A DNA stretch of 64,000 bases from Deltaproteobacteria bacterium (GTDB lineage: Bacteria; Desulfobacterota; Desulfobacteria; Desulfobacterales; SpSt-501): contig JACRCN010000083.1 of the NCBI GenBank assembly GCA_016219005.1, positions 1-64,000 on the forward strand, read 5' to 3'. The notes under the pieces were generated by a model. It was given only the letters and a program-made list of their open reading frames with translations. It was not told the origin of the DNA and did not search any database. Both the position numbers and the translations under genes were made by a program. How positions within the stretch are numbered: the stretch's first letter is position 1; each line of letters opens with the position of its first letter. This document shows, in pieces, positions 9,360 through 18,972 of the stretch.

Positions 9360-9390
9360 GCCGGCGGGGATTGCCCCCGCCGGCTGTCTT
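9360..9390 (+). terminator. GC-rich hairpin after the pilin operon
   Basis: GCCGGCGGGG and CCCCGCCGGC form a perfect 10-bp stem with a five-base loop, followed by TGTCTT. The T-run is weak, but the position about 115 bases after the last gene fits transcription termination. Confidence 0.55.
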
Positions 9391-9439
9391 CCCGAAATTC
9401 GATTTCCGGCGTGCATGCAGTTTTTGACCCCTTTTCAAT

Positions 9440-9900
9440 AGATTCAGCCGGATGTGCGGCATCGCAATGCCGAACCTCATCGGGTGGCTGCCCGAGTACC
9501 GCATGGGGCAGCGTCGCACGAGACATTCGGGGACCCTCGAGTTTGCGCAGTTGACTGCCGTGAAACGCAATGCGACCAGCTTGGTTACACTCGACTATGC
9601 CAATGACCTCGTGCGCATAACGGTTGGCACCGACACCGTCCGCACGATACGGATGCCTGCCGGAATCGGCCTGAAACAACCCGCATTCTCTTGGGCGCAT
9701 CGTTCGGTTTCAACGGCCAGGCCATGGCGGACTATGCCGGTGAAGTCCTCATCTCAAACGGCGGTCGTCATCCGGTGCAAGGTGGTCCATTTGGATCCAG
9801 CATGCGTGAGGGGCGGGTTTGGGCCGGAAGGCAGCGAAAAGGGGTACGAGCGGTTTTGTTACGAGATCACATCTGGGATGACGTGGTGAGTGGCAGGTGA
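9440..9900 (+). pseudogene. Decayed FimT/GspH-like pilin gene
   Basis: The frame at 9452 encodes IAMPNLIGWLPEYRMG followed by LEFAQLTAVKRNATSLVTLDY, which parallels IATPSFLSWLPAHRLRG and the following region of the intact FimT-like gene at 3414. Around 9685-9695 the similarity continues in another frame as ASFGFNGQAMADYAGEVLISNGG, the usual GspH C-terminal pattern. The leader peptide and most of the hydrophobic helix are missing, and an in-frame stop (TGA at 9425) lies upstream. So the gene is truncated at the 5' end and frameshifted. It may be an old duplicate or a second minor pilin set that has been lost. Boundaries are approximate. Confidence 0.6.
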
Positions 9901-10071
9901 TGGCGCTTTGCGTCATCCACATTTCTAAGACGAAGTGCAATGCGCCGGAGGCCGGTTCCGGCGCGCTGCGCCCACCTGTTGGTGACGACGCGCGGGTATG
10001 GCTTCGAGCCGCGATGAGCCGACGGCAAATCATGGCAAGATGACGCTTCCAGAGGCTTGGAAAGAAATAAT

Positions 10072-10104
10072 AAAAAAAAGCGCGCCGTGGCAGGGCGCGC
10101 TTTT
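10072..10104 (-). terminator. Rho-independent terminator of the LysM gene
   Basis: On the minus strand AAAAGCGCGCC and GGCGCGCTTTT form a stem around a short loop, followed by a run of eight or more T. It lies just downstream of the LysM gene stop codon. The 170 bases between the pseudogene and this hairpin hold nothing recognisable. Confidence 0.85.
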
Positions 10105-10127
10105 GACCGCAGATGAAGACGTGGATG

Positions 10128-11228
10128 TCAACGGACAGGGAGCGGGGTGCGCATGAGCGCTCCGGCAAACAACTCTTTCTCGGAATCCGTGATCAGAACG
10201 GTGGCAGTGGTGTCTTCCACGTGCAGCACGACCAGTTCGCCGCAATTCACCGGGATGGTAATGGTCGGGGATGATTTAGCAGTGCCCAGCTTGTTTTCGT
10301 CGCGGTAGTACACGCTGTAGATCTGGCCCTCCTTGATGCCGTGGATTCTGCCCCGGTCGATGAAGACCGTGTTGAGCTCGGCGAACATGTCCAGGTGCTC
10401 TTCGGACAGCAGGATCGTTCCATCGATTCCTTCCTTGCTTCTCTCGACAAGGATGCGAGGATTTTGGCGGCTGTAAGGCATCAGCTTGTCGGAGAGCAGG
10501 ATCGGGCGGTAGCTTTTGATCACCTTGCCGATGGCGTACTCCGGCTGGCGCTGGGTGACTTTCACGATGCCGACCAACAGGTGCTGGATGCCGATCAGCT
10601 CCTTGGTGTACTGGTTATAGAGCGGGTCGAAGGTTCGATAGACGGTGAAAAGAGCGCCGGTTTCGAGCACGGCATTGCCCTCGGGTTTGAGATAAACAAT
10701 GTCTCCTTCGGCAATCATCGTCGTGCCCTTGACGGCCTTCTGGAAAATCACGCCCTGGGGCGCTACGGGCATCCGCCGGATGAACCCGACCTGGTTGATC
10801 GACGAGTAGTAGTAATGAACATTGGCCTGAAGTTGCTTGTCGCCCCCGGTTGGCATAGCTATCTGCGGCGAAGCCCCCGCTCGTCGCGTCAGGCGGATTT
10901 TTTGACCCGGGTAGATGAGGTGCGGGTTGGCGATGACGGCGGAATTTTCCGTCCACAACTCCGGCCATACCCAGGGGCTGTCGGCGAAGCTCCGGGAGAG
11001 GTCCCAGAGGGTGTCGCCTTTCTGAACGGTGTAGTAATATCCGTTCTTGGTTTCAGCCGCGTAGCTACGGTCGAGTCCCCCCTGCATTTCGGCCGCAGGC
11101 TCCCGCTGGGCCGGCCGCCCGGTCTCGGCAACGTAGTCAGCCGCCAGGCTGATGCCAGACGCGGCCAGCGCGGTTCCGTAGATGACCGAAAACAAAAGAA
11201 CACGTTGAAGGGATGATTTTCGAATCAT
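10128..11228 (-). CDS. LysM domain protein, exported
   Basis: Start chosen at 11228 (MIRKSSLQRVLL), preceded by GGAG; the ORF-track start adds a spurious N terminus. The 366-residue product has a signal peptide ending near LAADY, then a LysM module (YYTVQKGDTLWDLSRSFADSPWVWPELWTEN...ANPHLIYPGQKIRL) that should bind peptidoglycan. The rest is a conserved region of about 250 residues (QVGFIRRMPVAPQGVIF..., ending TATVLITDSEKELFAGALMRT). The pattern of a LysM followed by this long domain occurs in deltaproteobacterial proteins of unknown role, probably in the periplasm at the cell wall. It is monocistronic with its own terminator. Confidence 0.85.
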   Translation of the reverse strand: MIRKSSLQRVLLFSVIYGTALAASGISLAADYVAETGRPAQREPAAEMQGGLDRSYAAETKNGYYYTVQKGDTLWDLSRSFADSPWVWPELWTENSAVIANPHLIYPGQKIRLTRRAGASPQIAMPTGGDKQLQANVHYYYSSINQVGFIRRMPVAPQGVIFQKAVKGTTMIAEGDIVYLKPEGNAVLETGALFTVYRTFDPLYNQYTKELIGIQHLLVGIVKVTQRQPEYAIGKVIKSYRPILLSDKLMPYSRQNPRILVERSKEGIDGTILLSEEHLDMFAELNTVFIDRGRIHGIKEGQIYSVYYRDENKLGTAKSSPTITIPVNCGELVVLHVEDTTATVLITDSEKELFAGALMRTPLPVR

Positions 11229-11314
11229 GGGGTGCTCCGCTTTGGATAGGATGAGTTTCTTTTTTCTTCCTTTTATTCTATCCGAAAACGGCCTAAAAGG
11301 CAAGGCGGCGCACC

Positions 11315-11352
11315 ACAAAAAAGCCCCTGGGCGCGCGGCGCCGCAGGGGCTT
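11315..11352 (-). terminator. Rho-independent terminator of groESL
   Basis: On the minus strand AAGCCCCTG pairs with CAGGGGCTT across a GC-rich loop, followed by TTTTTT. It lies about 30 bases after the groEL stop. Confidence 0.85.
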
Positions 11353-11384
11353 CGGACAACCAAAGCATCGGGTGGATTCGTCGG

Positions 11385-13067
<1,683 letters not shown>

Positions 13068-13355
13068 TTATTCGATGATGCCGAGCACGTCGTCTTCACG
13101 CAGGATGAGGTACTCCTCACCCTCGATCTTGACTTCCGTGCCGGAATATTTTCCAAACAGAATCCGATCGCCCTTCTTGACTTCAAGCGCCACGCGCTTG
13201 CCGTTCTCATCGAGCTTGCCGTTGCCGACGGCCACCACCTTGCCCTCTGCCGGTTTCTCCTTGGCGGTGTCCGGGATGATGATGCCCCCCTTCGTGGTTT
13301 TCTCTTCCTCAATCCGCTGAATCAGGATCCGATCTTGTAATGGTTTTAATTTCAT
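13068..13355 (-). CDS. groS: Co-chaperonin GroES (10 kDa)
   Basis: Single-ring cap of GroEL, 95 residues from the ATG at 13355 ([46 protein letters not shown]). The mobile loop ([14 protein letters not shown]) and the C-terminal [12 protein letters not shown] are canonical. The ORF track begins at a GTG three codons upstream, but AAGGAG lies only one base from that GTG and ten bases from the ATG, so the ATG is the better start. It is the first gene of the groES-groEL operon. Confidence 0.97.
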   Translation of the reverse strand: MKLKPLQDRILIQRIEEEKTTKGGIIIPDTAKEKPAEGKVVAVGNGKLDENGKRVALEVKKGDRILFGKYSGTEVKIEGEEYLILREDDVLGIIE

Positions 13356-13763
13356 TTTTCGCACACTCCTTGATTCGTAACGTGGGTTGGTTCGCGAATG
13401 GTCTCAAACTGTTCAGGATGGTTTCGCTTGGATCATGAATACGGTCTATTTCTTCGGCTTCGCAGGCACCTCCCTTCCGTGATGACAATCGGGTCTTGTT
13501 GTATGGTGATGATGACCATCTTAGTGAAAAAACGCCCGCTAAAATTCCCTGTAACCTAATCACGCATTTCGTATTGTAAAGGCATCCGCGATCAACTTGC
13601 CCCGGCTTGTCCGGGTGGGCGTGCGTGCTATCGGGGACCGCGGGGTGCAGCGATCCACCACCCGGTGGCGCGGATCGAACCGATACCAGGCAGGGTGGCA
13701 CGGAACACCTGTCGTTGAACCTGATCGGGTTCGCAGTTCAGTGAATGGGGAACGTCTTTGAGA
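13356..13763. other. Intergenic region upstream of groESL
   Basis: About 400 bases with no convincing gene; a 130-residue minus-strand ORF overlaps groES out of frame and has no domain-like features. This segment must hold the groESL promoter, but I find neither a CIRCE inverted repeat nor a clear sigma-32 or sigma-70 pair. An imperfect palindrome GAACCTGATCGGGTTC lies near 13715-13730. No tRNA could be folded from it by eye. Confidence 0.4.
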
Positions 13764-14045
13764 TCAGGATGCAGAATCGGATGAGCCTGCCGTGGTGCTC
13801 GCAGCAGAAGCGGATTCAGCGGGCTTCGATTCCGATTTTTTGGGCTTGGTTGAACTGGGGCTTGATTTGTTGGCGTAGTCGGTCACGTACCACCCGGAGC
13901 CTTTGAGGTGGAACGAACTGTGGGAAATGAGTCTTTGAAGCTTTCCGGAGCAGTGGCTGCACTTCGAGAGCGGCTTGTCTGAAAAGCGCTGAAAGGCTTC
14001 TTTGATTTGGCCGCACTTGGTGCACTCATATTCATAAATCGGCAT
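13764..14045 (-). CDS. FmdB-type zinc ribbon protein
   Basis: A 93-residue protein with MPIYEYECTKCGQIKEAFQRFSDKPLSKCSHCSGKLQRLIS, the standard FmdB/CxxC_CxxC_SSSS zinc ribbon with two CxxC pairs. The GSGWYVTDY segment after it is also typical. The low-complexity tail rich in Ser, Lys and Ala is common in deltaproteobacterial members. FmdB was first named as a regulator in methylotrophs, but the true role of this family is unknown. AGGAGG precedes the ATG. The gene stands alone upstream of groESL in the same direction. Confidence 0.9.
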   Translation of the reverse strand: MPIYEYECTKCGQIKEAFQRFSDKPLSKCSHCSGKLQRLISHSSFHLKGSGWYVTDYANKSSPSSTKPKKSESKPAESASAASTTAGSSDSAS

Positions 14046-14107
14046 ACGTTTTGACCTCCTGGGGCATTCATCTTTGACTCTCTAATATATCTACTGGGAG
14101 CTTTTTG

Positions 14108-14650
14108 TCAAGGATTGTAATCGATCTGTTCGAAGACTTCCCGCCAGTCCTTATAAAAATCGAGCACGGTCGCGAGCCCCGCCAGCCTCACGGTGTTCAG
14201 GATTTCATGGGTCCGCTCGTGTACCCGCTTTTCCTCCGACAGGCGCTCCTCGGCCGATGCGTCAAACCCCTGCAGGAACTTGCTGAACCGCACGATGTGG
14301 ATCAGTTCGTGAGTGATGATGTACAACGCAAAGGGGAGCATGTCCAGCTCGGGGTGATGGTCGAGTGCCACCAGGATCGCATCGTCCTGCAGGCAAATTT
14401 TGTACAGATCGTAAGTGGCCGAGCCCAAGCTCGCCCGTTGGGGCTGGCCTTTGTAGCGGATGATCTGGGCAAAGGGGCCGTCGACGACCTCCGTGGGATC
14501 GAGTTCCGCGAGGGTTTTGACATCGTACTTCGGCCGCAGCCACTGGCTGGCCGACATCTTGAAGTGATTGCTGACGAGTTCCTCGGCCATCGCCGCGGCC
14601 TGGCTGATGATGGACAGTTGCTGCGGATTAAAGGTCATCTGGGTCTGCAT
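14108..14650 (-). CDS. Conserved hypothetical protein with HExxH-like motif
   Basis: A 180-residue soluble protein without signal peptide. The centre reads FALYIITHELIHIVRFSKFLQGF, an HELIH motif of the zincin type with a hydrophobic strand ahead and a possible third ligand further on (EKRVHERTHEIL). This suggests a small metal-dependent hydrolase or an inactive relative; no family name can be given. The start is uncertain, since no good Shine-Dalgarno precedes the Met at 14650 or at MTFNPQQ five codons in. It lies 62 bases upstream of the FmdB-like gene in the same direction. Confidence 0.65.
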   Translation of the reverse strand: MQTQMTFNPQQLSIISQAAAMAEELVSNHFKMSASQWLRPKYDVKTLAELDPTEVVDGPFAQIIRYKGQPQRASLGSATYDLYKICLQDDAILVALDHHPELDMLPFALYIITHELIHIVRFSKFLQGFDASAEERLSEEKRVHERTHEILNTVRLAGLATVLDFYKDWREVFEQIDYNP

Positions 14651-14695
14651 GTCGTGACCGCTCGATCCCCGTCATTGTCTTCCGGCAGCGGCGCT

Positions 14696-14830
14696 TCACC
14701 CGGCCGGTGGTTGAGGCGCCGCCTCCAGGGCGGAAATAGCCTCTCTTATAAGTCGGCGTGATGCGTCGTCGTCAATGATTCGAATGCCCATTCCGCGGCT
14801 GACGATGAGCAAGCGGTTGACGTTGCCCAT
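14696..14830 (-). CDS. Possible small protein (44 residues)
   Basis: Too short for the ORF track. It reads MGNVNRLLIVSRGMGIRIIDDDASRRLIREAISALEAAPQPPAG, starting nine bases after GGGAG and ending 45 bases before the next minus-strand gene. The sequence looks protein-like (a strand followed by an amphipathic helix), but no family is recognised. An overlapping 62-residue frame at 14772-14960 competes for the same DNA. The remaining 330 bases up to the bS22-like gene show nothing else. Confidence 0.3.
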   Translation of the reverse strand: MGNVNRLLIVSRGMGIRIIDDDASRRLIREAISALEAAPQPPAG

Positions 14831-15160
14831 GAGGCATTTCTCCCGAGTCTTTCGCGGTGCCGCTGAACACAATCAGCACGGCTGAGCCGCGCGGGCCGGT
14901 CCGGCGCGCGTCGATGATGCCGCTCAATCGCACGGGCTGACTGACGTTCGACTGTATCACAGAATACGGACGGATTCCAACCGTATCGTTTCATATGCGG
15001 ACGGCCGGCGCGCCGGAAGAAGACGCGATGGACGGAAGCTGAAGCGCAGCGGGTCGGAGGCAGTTGCAAGTAAAAAAACATGGACAAGGCAGCTGCCTTC
15101 GTGCTAAACGCAAAATTCATGCAGAAAACCATGGGAGTTCGCGAGGGAGGGGGTGATTCA

Positions 15161-15256
15161 TTGGGCAGTGTGATCAAAAAACGCCGTAAGAAGATGCGCA
15201 AGCACAAACACAAGAAACTGCTGGCCAAGACGCGCCATCAGAGAAGGAGCAGATAG
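15161..15256 (+). CDS. bS22-like mini ribosomal protein (AURKAIP1/COX24 domain)
   Basis: A 31-residue, extremely basic protein: (M)GSVIKKRRKKMRKHKHKKLLAKTRHQRRSR. It matches the AURKAIP1/COX24 family, whose bacterial members include the small-subunit protein bS22 first seen in mycobacterial ribosomes. The start is a TTG, with GGGAGGGGG about eight bases upstream; the family always begins MGSVIKKRRK, which confirms this codon. It is below the ORF-track size limit. A hairpin follows within 30 bases. The opposite-strand 160-residue ORF (14746-15228) is its shadow. Confidence 0.85.
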   Translation: MGSVIKKRRKKMRKHKHKKLLAKTRHQRRSR

Positions 15257-15285
15257 CCTCTCGGCTTTTCAGTCGATGCGACCCG

Positions 15286-15317
15286 GCACCGGCAGCCACG
15301 CGCTGCCGGTGCTGTTT
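15286..15317 (+). terminator. Hairpin between bS22-like gene and hflC
   Basis: GCACCGGCAG and CTGCCGGTGC form a perfect 10-bp stem with a seven-base loop, followed by TGTTTT on the plus strand. It separates the convergent bS22-like gene and hflC. Confidence 0.7.
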
Positions 15318-15322
15318 TGGGG

Positions 15323-16267
15323 CTACTTTGAAGGAAATCCCTTGAAGTACTTCATGATTTCGGAATCTGTCGACAGCAGGACGGAGCTGCTCTTGTCGAG
15401 GGAGTCGTTGTAGACTTCGAGCGTCTGCAGAAACGAGTAGAATTCCGGGTCGAGTCCATAGGCGGCAGCGTAGATTTGGGTCGCCTCGGCATCGGCCTTG
15501 CCCTTAAGCTCCTGGGCAATGCGATAGGCTTCGGAAGTAATCTGCTGCAGCTCCTTGTCCTTTTGGCCGAGCACCCTCTGCGCCTCGCCTTTGCCCTCCG
15601 AGCGGAATTTTTCGGCGATCTGCTTGCGTTCCGCGATCATCCGGTCGTAGACCGATTTGCGCACCTCTTCCACGTAATTGATGCCTTTGATCTTGACGTC
15701 CACCAGTTCGATCCCGAACGGGTCCACTTTCGGCTGCGCCTGCTCGAGAATCCCCTGGGTGATCTTCTCCCGGCCGATGGTAATGACGTAATGGCTTTGG
15801 GGCTTCTTCTCCAGGTCTTCCAGGCCGACCTCGGCGGTGTCCAACTCCCGGTTGGACTTGCGCACGGCATCGATCAGTTTGTGCGAGGTGATGAAGTTCC
15901 GCACGGCCGGGTCGATGATGTCGTTCAGCCGGCTCATGGCGTTCAACCGGTTGTTCACGGTCTGAAAGAACTTGACCGGGTCGACGATCCGCCAGCGGGC
16001 AAATGCGTCCACCCAGATGAACGTCTTGTCGAGGGTCGGGATTTGGCCCGGTTCCCCGTCCCATTCCAGGATGTTCTTGTTGAAGATGTGCGCCTTCTGA
16101 ATGAAAGGCAGCTTGAACTTCAGCCCTGGGTCTTTGATCGCGTCGCCGACGATACGTCCGAACTGGGTGATCACCACCTGTTCGGTCTCACTGACGGTGA
16201 AGGCCGAATCGTACACCATGACAGCCGCCGCGATGAGCAGGATGATCCACACACCTTTGAGTTTCAT
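15323..16267 (-). CDS. hflC: Protease modulator HflC
   Basis: A 314-residue SPFH/prohibitin-family protein anchored by one N-terminal helix (GVWIILLIAAAVMVYDSAF) with its bulk in the periplasm. With HflK it forms the large cage that surrounds FtsH and restrains its proteolysis. The SETEQVVITQFGRIVGD start of the SPFH domain and the ERKQIAEKFRSEGKGEAQRVLGQKDKELQQITSEAYRIAQELKGKADAEA coiled coil are diagnostic. The gap to the upstream hflK stop is two bases, so the pair is one operon. Confidence 0.94.
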   Translation of the reverse strand: MKLKGVWIILLIAAAVMVYDSAFTVSETEQVVITQFGRIVGDAIKDPGLKFKLPFIQKAHIFNKNILEWDGEPGQIPTLDKTFIWVDAFARWRIVDPVKFFQTVNNRLNAMSRLNDIIDPAVRNFITSHKLIDAVRKSNRELDTAEVGLEDLEKKPQSHYVITIGREKITQGILEQAQPKVDPFGIELVDVKIKGINYVEEVRKSVYDRMIAERKQIAEKFRSEGKGEAQRVLGQKDKELQQITSEAYRIAQELKGKADAEATQIYAAAYGLDPEFYSFLQTLEVYNDSLDKSSSVLLSTDSEIMKYFKGFPSK

Positions 16268-16269
16268 TT

Positions 16270-17295
16270 TTATTTACCCGCCGGATTGATGAGGTTGAGC
16301 AATGGCAGCGCCGCCTTCTGATCGGGGTCCACGATATACTTGGGTCCCATCTTCTGAAGCACGCCGCGCATGTATTCCAGGTAAAGCCGCCGCCGGGTGA
16401 CATCCTTGGCTTTGCGGTATTCCTCGTAGGTATCCCGGAAGCGGGCGGCATCGCCCTTGGCGCGGTTGACCCGGTTCAGGGCGTAGCCTTCCGCCTCCCG
16501 GATCGTGCGATCGGCTTCGCCGCGCGCGGAAGGGATGAACTTGTTATACTCTTCGTTGGCCTGGTAGATCATCTGCTCTTTTTCCTGCGTGGCCTGGTTG
16601 ACCTCGTTGAAGGAAGGCTGGACCGACGGCGGCACGTTGGTCTTTTTCATTTCGATCGTGACAATATGCAGGCCGGTTTCGGCTATATCGAGTTCGCGCT
16701 GCAGCAGGACTCGCGCTTCGATGGCGATCTCGTCGCGCTTGCTGATGACCTCGTTAATGCTGCGGTCCCCGACCACCAGGCGCATCGCGGCTTCGGACAT
16801 GTCTTTGAGCAGCTGGCGTACGTTGGCGACTTTGAAAAGGAAGTTATAGGGGTCTTTGACGCGATACTGGACGATCCACGGGACGACCGCTACGTTCAGA
16901 TCGCCGGTCAGCATGAGCGCCACGTTGCCCGTTTCCACGCCGGACTTCACCCGCGGCCGGAAATCCACCTCCGCGACGGCGGACCCGAACTCCTCGGTCT
17001 GGACGCGTTTGACATTGACCTTCGTGACCGTGTCGATGCCCATGGGCATTTTGAAGTTCAGCCCCGGCTGGGTGGTCTCGACATAGCGGCCGAAGCGCTG
17101 CACGATGCCGACCTCGTCTTGATTGACCGTGTAGAACGCGGTGAAAGCGAGCAGCAGCCCCGCGATGACGGCAAAAGCCAGCGGCCCGCCCGGAAGTTTA
17201 AACTTTTTCAATCCCTGGACGATGTCGTCCACTTGCGGCGGAATGCCGCCACGGGAGCCCTGCTGTTGTTTTAGTTTTTCCCAGTCCCAACTCAT
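16270..17295 (-). CDS. hflK: FtsH protease activity modulator HflK
   Basis: A 341-residue partner of HflC. The N terminus has the HflK-specific Trp/Gly-rich start (MSWDWEKLKQQQGSRGGIPPQVDDIVQGL), then one membrane helix (PLAFAVIAGLLLAFTAFYTV) and the SPFH domain (QDEVGIVQRFGRYVETTQPGLNFKMP). The C-terminal coiled coil ends with YLEYMRGVLQKMGPKYIVDPDQKAALPLLNL, as expected. AAGGA precedes the ATG. It is the first gene of hflKC. Confidence 0.95.
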   Translation of the reverse strand: MSWDWEKLKQQQGSRGGIPPQVDDIVQGLKKFKLPGGPLAFAVIAGLLLAFTAFYTVNQDEVGIVQRFGRYVETTQPGLNFKMPMGIDTVTKVNVKRVQTEEFGSAVAEVDFRPRVKSGVETGNVALMLTGDLNVAVVPWIVQYRVKDPYNFLFKVANVRQLLKDMSEAAMRLVVGDRSINEVISKRDEIAIEARVLLQRELDIAETGLHIVTIEMKKTNVPPSVQPSFNEVNQATQEKEQMIYQANEEYNKFIPSARGEADRTIREAEGYALNRVNRAKGDAARFRDTYEEYRKAKDVTRRRLYLEYMRGVLQKMGPKYIVDPDQKAALPLLNLINPAGK

Positions 17296-17531
17296 GGTTC
17301 GATCCTTGGTTTCATCCAGAGGGTGATCAGGTTAGGCACAGCACCGTCGCCGGGTGGAGGGGCCGCCATGCAACGAAATCCAGGCTTGGGTCGACGATCC
17401 TGTAACCTAAGGCACCGCCTCAGACAAGTCAAGCAAAAATCACGGTCGCGGATGGACCGGGCACACGAGCGCACAGCGGTTCTGCTTGACATCCCGCGGT
17501 CTCGCGGGCTAAATGCCGGGAGGTGATGCGG

Positions 17532-17840
17532 ATGAAAAAAGACACCCATGAAGCGGCGCACATCGGGAACGTTCTCACGGGGCTGATCGGCGGCTTGCGC
17601 CCGGAAGCCGAGGAGGGGATGCTGGGCATCTGGCAGGTGTGGGACCGCGCCGCCGGCGACGAGGTCGCGCGCAACGCCCGGCCGGCAGCTTTCAAGGGGT
17701 CCATCCTGCTGGTGCACGTCACCAGCCCCGCCTGGATTCATCACCTGCAGTTTTCGAAGCCGGAACTGATCGCCCGGCTGAACACCGAACTGGGCCAGCC
17801 GCTGGTCAGCGAAATCAAATTCAAGGTGGGGTCGTTTTAG
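17532..17840 (+). CDS. DciA-like DUF721 protein
   Basis: A 102-residue protein of the DUF721 family. The core NARPAAFKGSILLVHVTSPAWIHHLQFSKPELIARLNTELG is typical of DciA, the ancestral bacterial helicase loader that brings DnaB to the replication fork in species lacking DnaC or DnaI. GGGAGG lies eight bases before the ATG at 17532, so I use that rather than the GTG at 17523. A replication role also fits the nearby dnaX and recR, but the helicase-loading function here is inferred from the family alone. Confidence 0.8.
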   Translation: MKKDTHEAAHIGNVLTGLIGGLRPEAEEGMLGIWQVWDRAAGDEVARNARPAAFKGSILLVHVTSPAWIHHLQFSKPELIARLNTELGQPLVSEIKFKVGSF

Positions 17841-17859
17841 CCGTCCGGGCGTTCTGGCA

Positions 17860-17880
17860 CGGCCGATGCCGCATCGGCCG
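17860..17880 (+). repeat. Short perfect inverted repeat
   Basis: CGGCCGATGC and GCATCGGCCG are separated by one base, between the dciA-like gene and the methyltransferase. There is no T-run, so it is at best a weak terminator or a protein-binding palindrome. Confidence 0.45.
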
Positions 17881-17961
17881 ATTCGCTGAAGCAGCACGCG
17901 GGCATGACCGGATCCGCGCGCACGGCGCGGCGAGGCGGCGCCGGAGCAGCGGTTTTTCCCC

Positions 17962-18702
17962 ATGGCACAGGATTCCGACATCGCAACCCTGACCGGCGAC
18001 ACGTTCTTCGACGGGCGCCTCCGCGTGGCGCAAAGCCGCATCGGATACCGGTTTTCCATCGATGCGGTCCTGCTGGCGCACTTCGTCCAGCCGCGTCCGG
18101 GGCAGAAGCTGATCGATCTGGGCACCGGCTGCGGGATCATTCCGCTGATGCTGGTCTTCCGGCATCCGCGCATTCGGGTGTGGGGGGTCGAAATCCAGCC
18201 CGAGCTGGTGGGACTGGCAGCCGACAACGTCCGGGCGAACCACATGACCGACCGGATCCGCATCCTGCAGGCCGATATGCGCACCATCACGCCGGACATG
18301 TCGGCCGGGCCGGTCGATGTGGTCTGCAGCAACCCCCCCTATCGCCGCGGGCGGTCCGGGCGGCTTAACCCGGACGAGCAGCGCGCGGTAGCCCGGCACG
18401 AGATTGCGATCACTCTGCCGGCTTTGCTTCAGGCATCTCGGCGGGTGCTGAAGACCGGTGGCCGCTTCGCGACGATCTACCCGGCCGAGCGCGCCGGCGA
18501 GCTCATCGGCCACATGCGTTCCATGCACCTCGAACCGAAGCGGTTAAGGTGCGTTCACTCCAAGGGACAAACCGATGCCCGGTGGGTACTCGTGGAGGGG
18601 CGCGCGGGCGGACGGCCGGGACTCACCATCGCCCCGCCGCTTATGGTCTACGGGGAGGCCGGCGAGTACTCCGCGGAAGTCCTGCGGATGCTGTTGCCGT
18701 GA
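17962..18702 (+). CDS. TrmN6-like class I methyltransferase
   Basis: A 246-residue SAM-dependent methyltransferase. Motif I is LIDLGTGCGIIPLML and the catalytic motif IV is NPPY in DVVCSNPPYRRG, as in N6-adenine methyltransferases. The opening GDTFFDGRLRVAQSRIGYRFSIDAVLLAHF is specific to the YfiC/TrmN6 group, which methylates A37 of tRNA1-Val. The start is an ATG without a strong Shine-Dalgarno. Two tRNA-Ser genes lie immediately downstream. The exact RNA target here is inferred from the family. Confidence 0.85.
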   Translation: MAQDSDIATLTGDTFFDGRLRVAQSRIGYRFSIDAVLLAHFVQPRPGQKLIDLGTGCGIIPLMLVFRHPRIRVWGVEIQPELVGLAADNVRANHMTDRIRILQADMRTITPDMSAGPVDVVCSNPPYRRGRSGRLNPDEQRAVARHEIAITLPALLQASRRVLKTGGRFATIYPAERAGELIGHMRSMHLEPKRLRCVHSKGQTDARWVLVEGRAGGRPGLTIAPPLMVYGEAGEYSAEVLRMLLP

Positions 18703-18784
18703 CGCAAGAACCGCGATACAGTGATTGACAAGCCGCTGTGCTGATGATACAAAAAACGATTGTGGCTTGATCACGTGGCGTGCC

Positions 18785-18877
18785 GGAGAGGTGGCCGAGC
18801 GGTTGAAGGCGCCGCTCTCGAAAAGCGGTATCCTGTCAAAAACGGGATCGTGGGTTCAAATCCCACCCTCTCCGCCA
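18785..18877 (+). tRNA. tRNA-Ser (anticodon CGA)
   Basis: A 7-bp acceptor stem (GGAGAGG with CCTCTCC), a D arm GTGGCCGAGCGGTTGAAGGC, anticodon stem CCGCT/AGCGG with loop CTCGAAA (anticodon CGA, reading UCG), a long class II variable arm and T loop GGTTCAAATCC. CCA is encoded. The serine identity agrees with the long variable arm. Confidence 0.95.
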
Positions 18878-18972
18878 GATAGCGCCGCGGCAAGGCTCAC
18901 GGCGCGGCGGAGTGATGACTCCGTCCGATTCCACGTTGCGGCGGCACGTGGGTCGCAAAGCGGTCGATCCGC

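Noticed and set aside
13356-13700. CIRCE element or sigma-32 promoter for groESL
   Set aside because: I read both strands for TTAGCACTC-N9-GAGTGCTAA and for CTTGAA/CCCCAT pairs and found no acceptable match.
13309-13701. 130-residue minus-strand ORF upstream of groES
   Set aside because: It overlaps groES in another frame, has no Shine-Dalgarno or domain-like pattern, and lies where the promoter is expected.
17292-18332. 346-residue minus-strand ORF
   Set aside because: It is antisense to the dciA-like and trmN6-like genes, has atypical composition and no recognisable motif.
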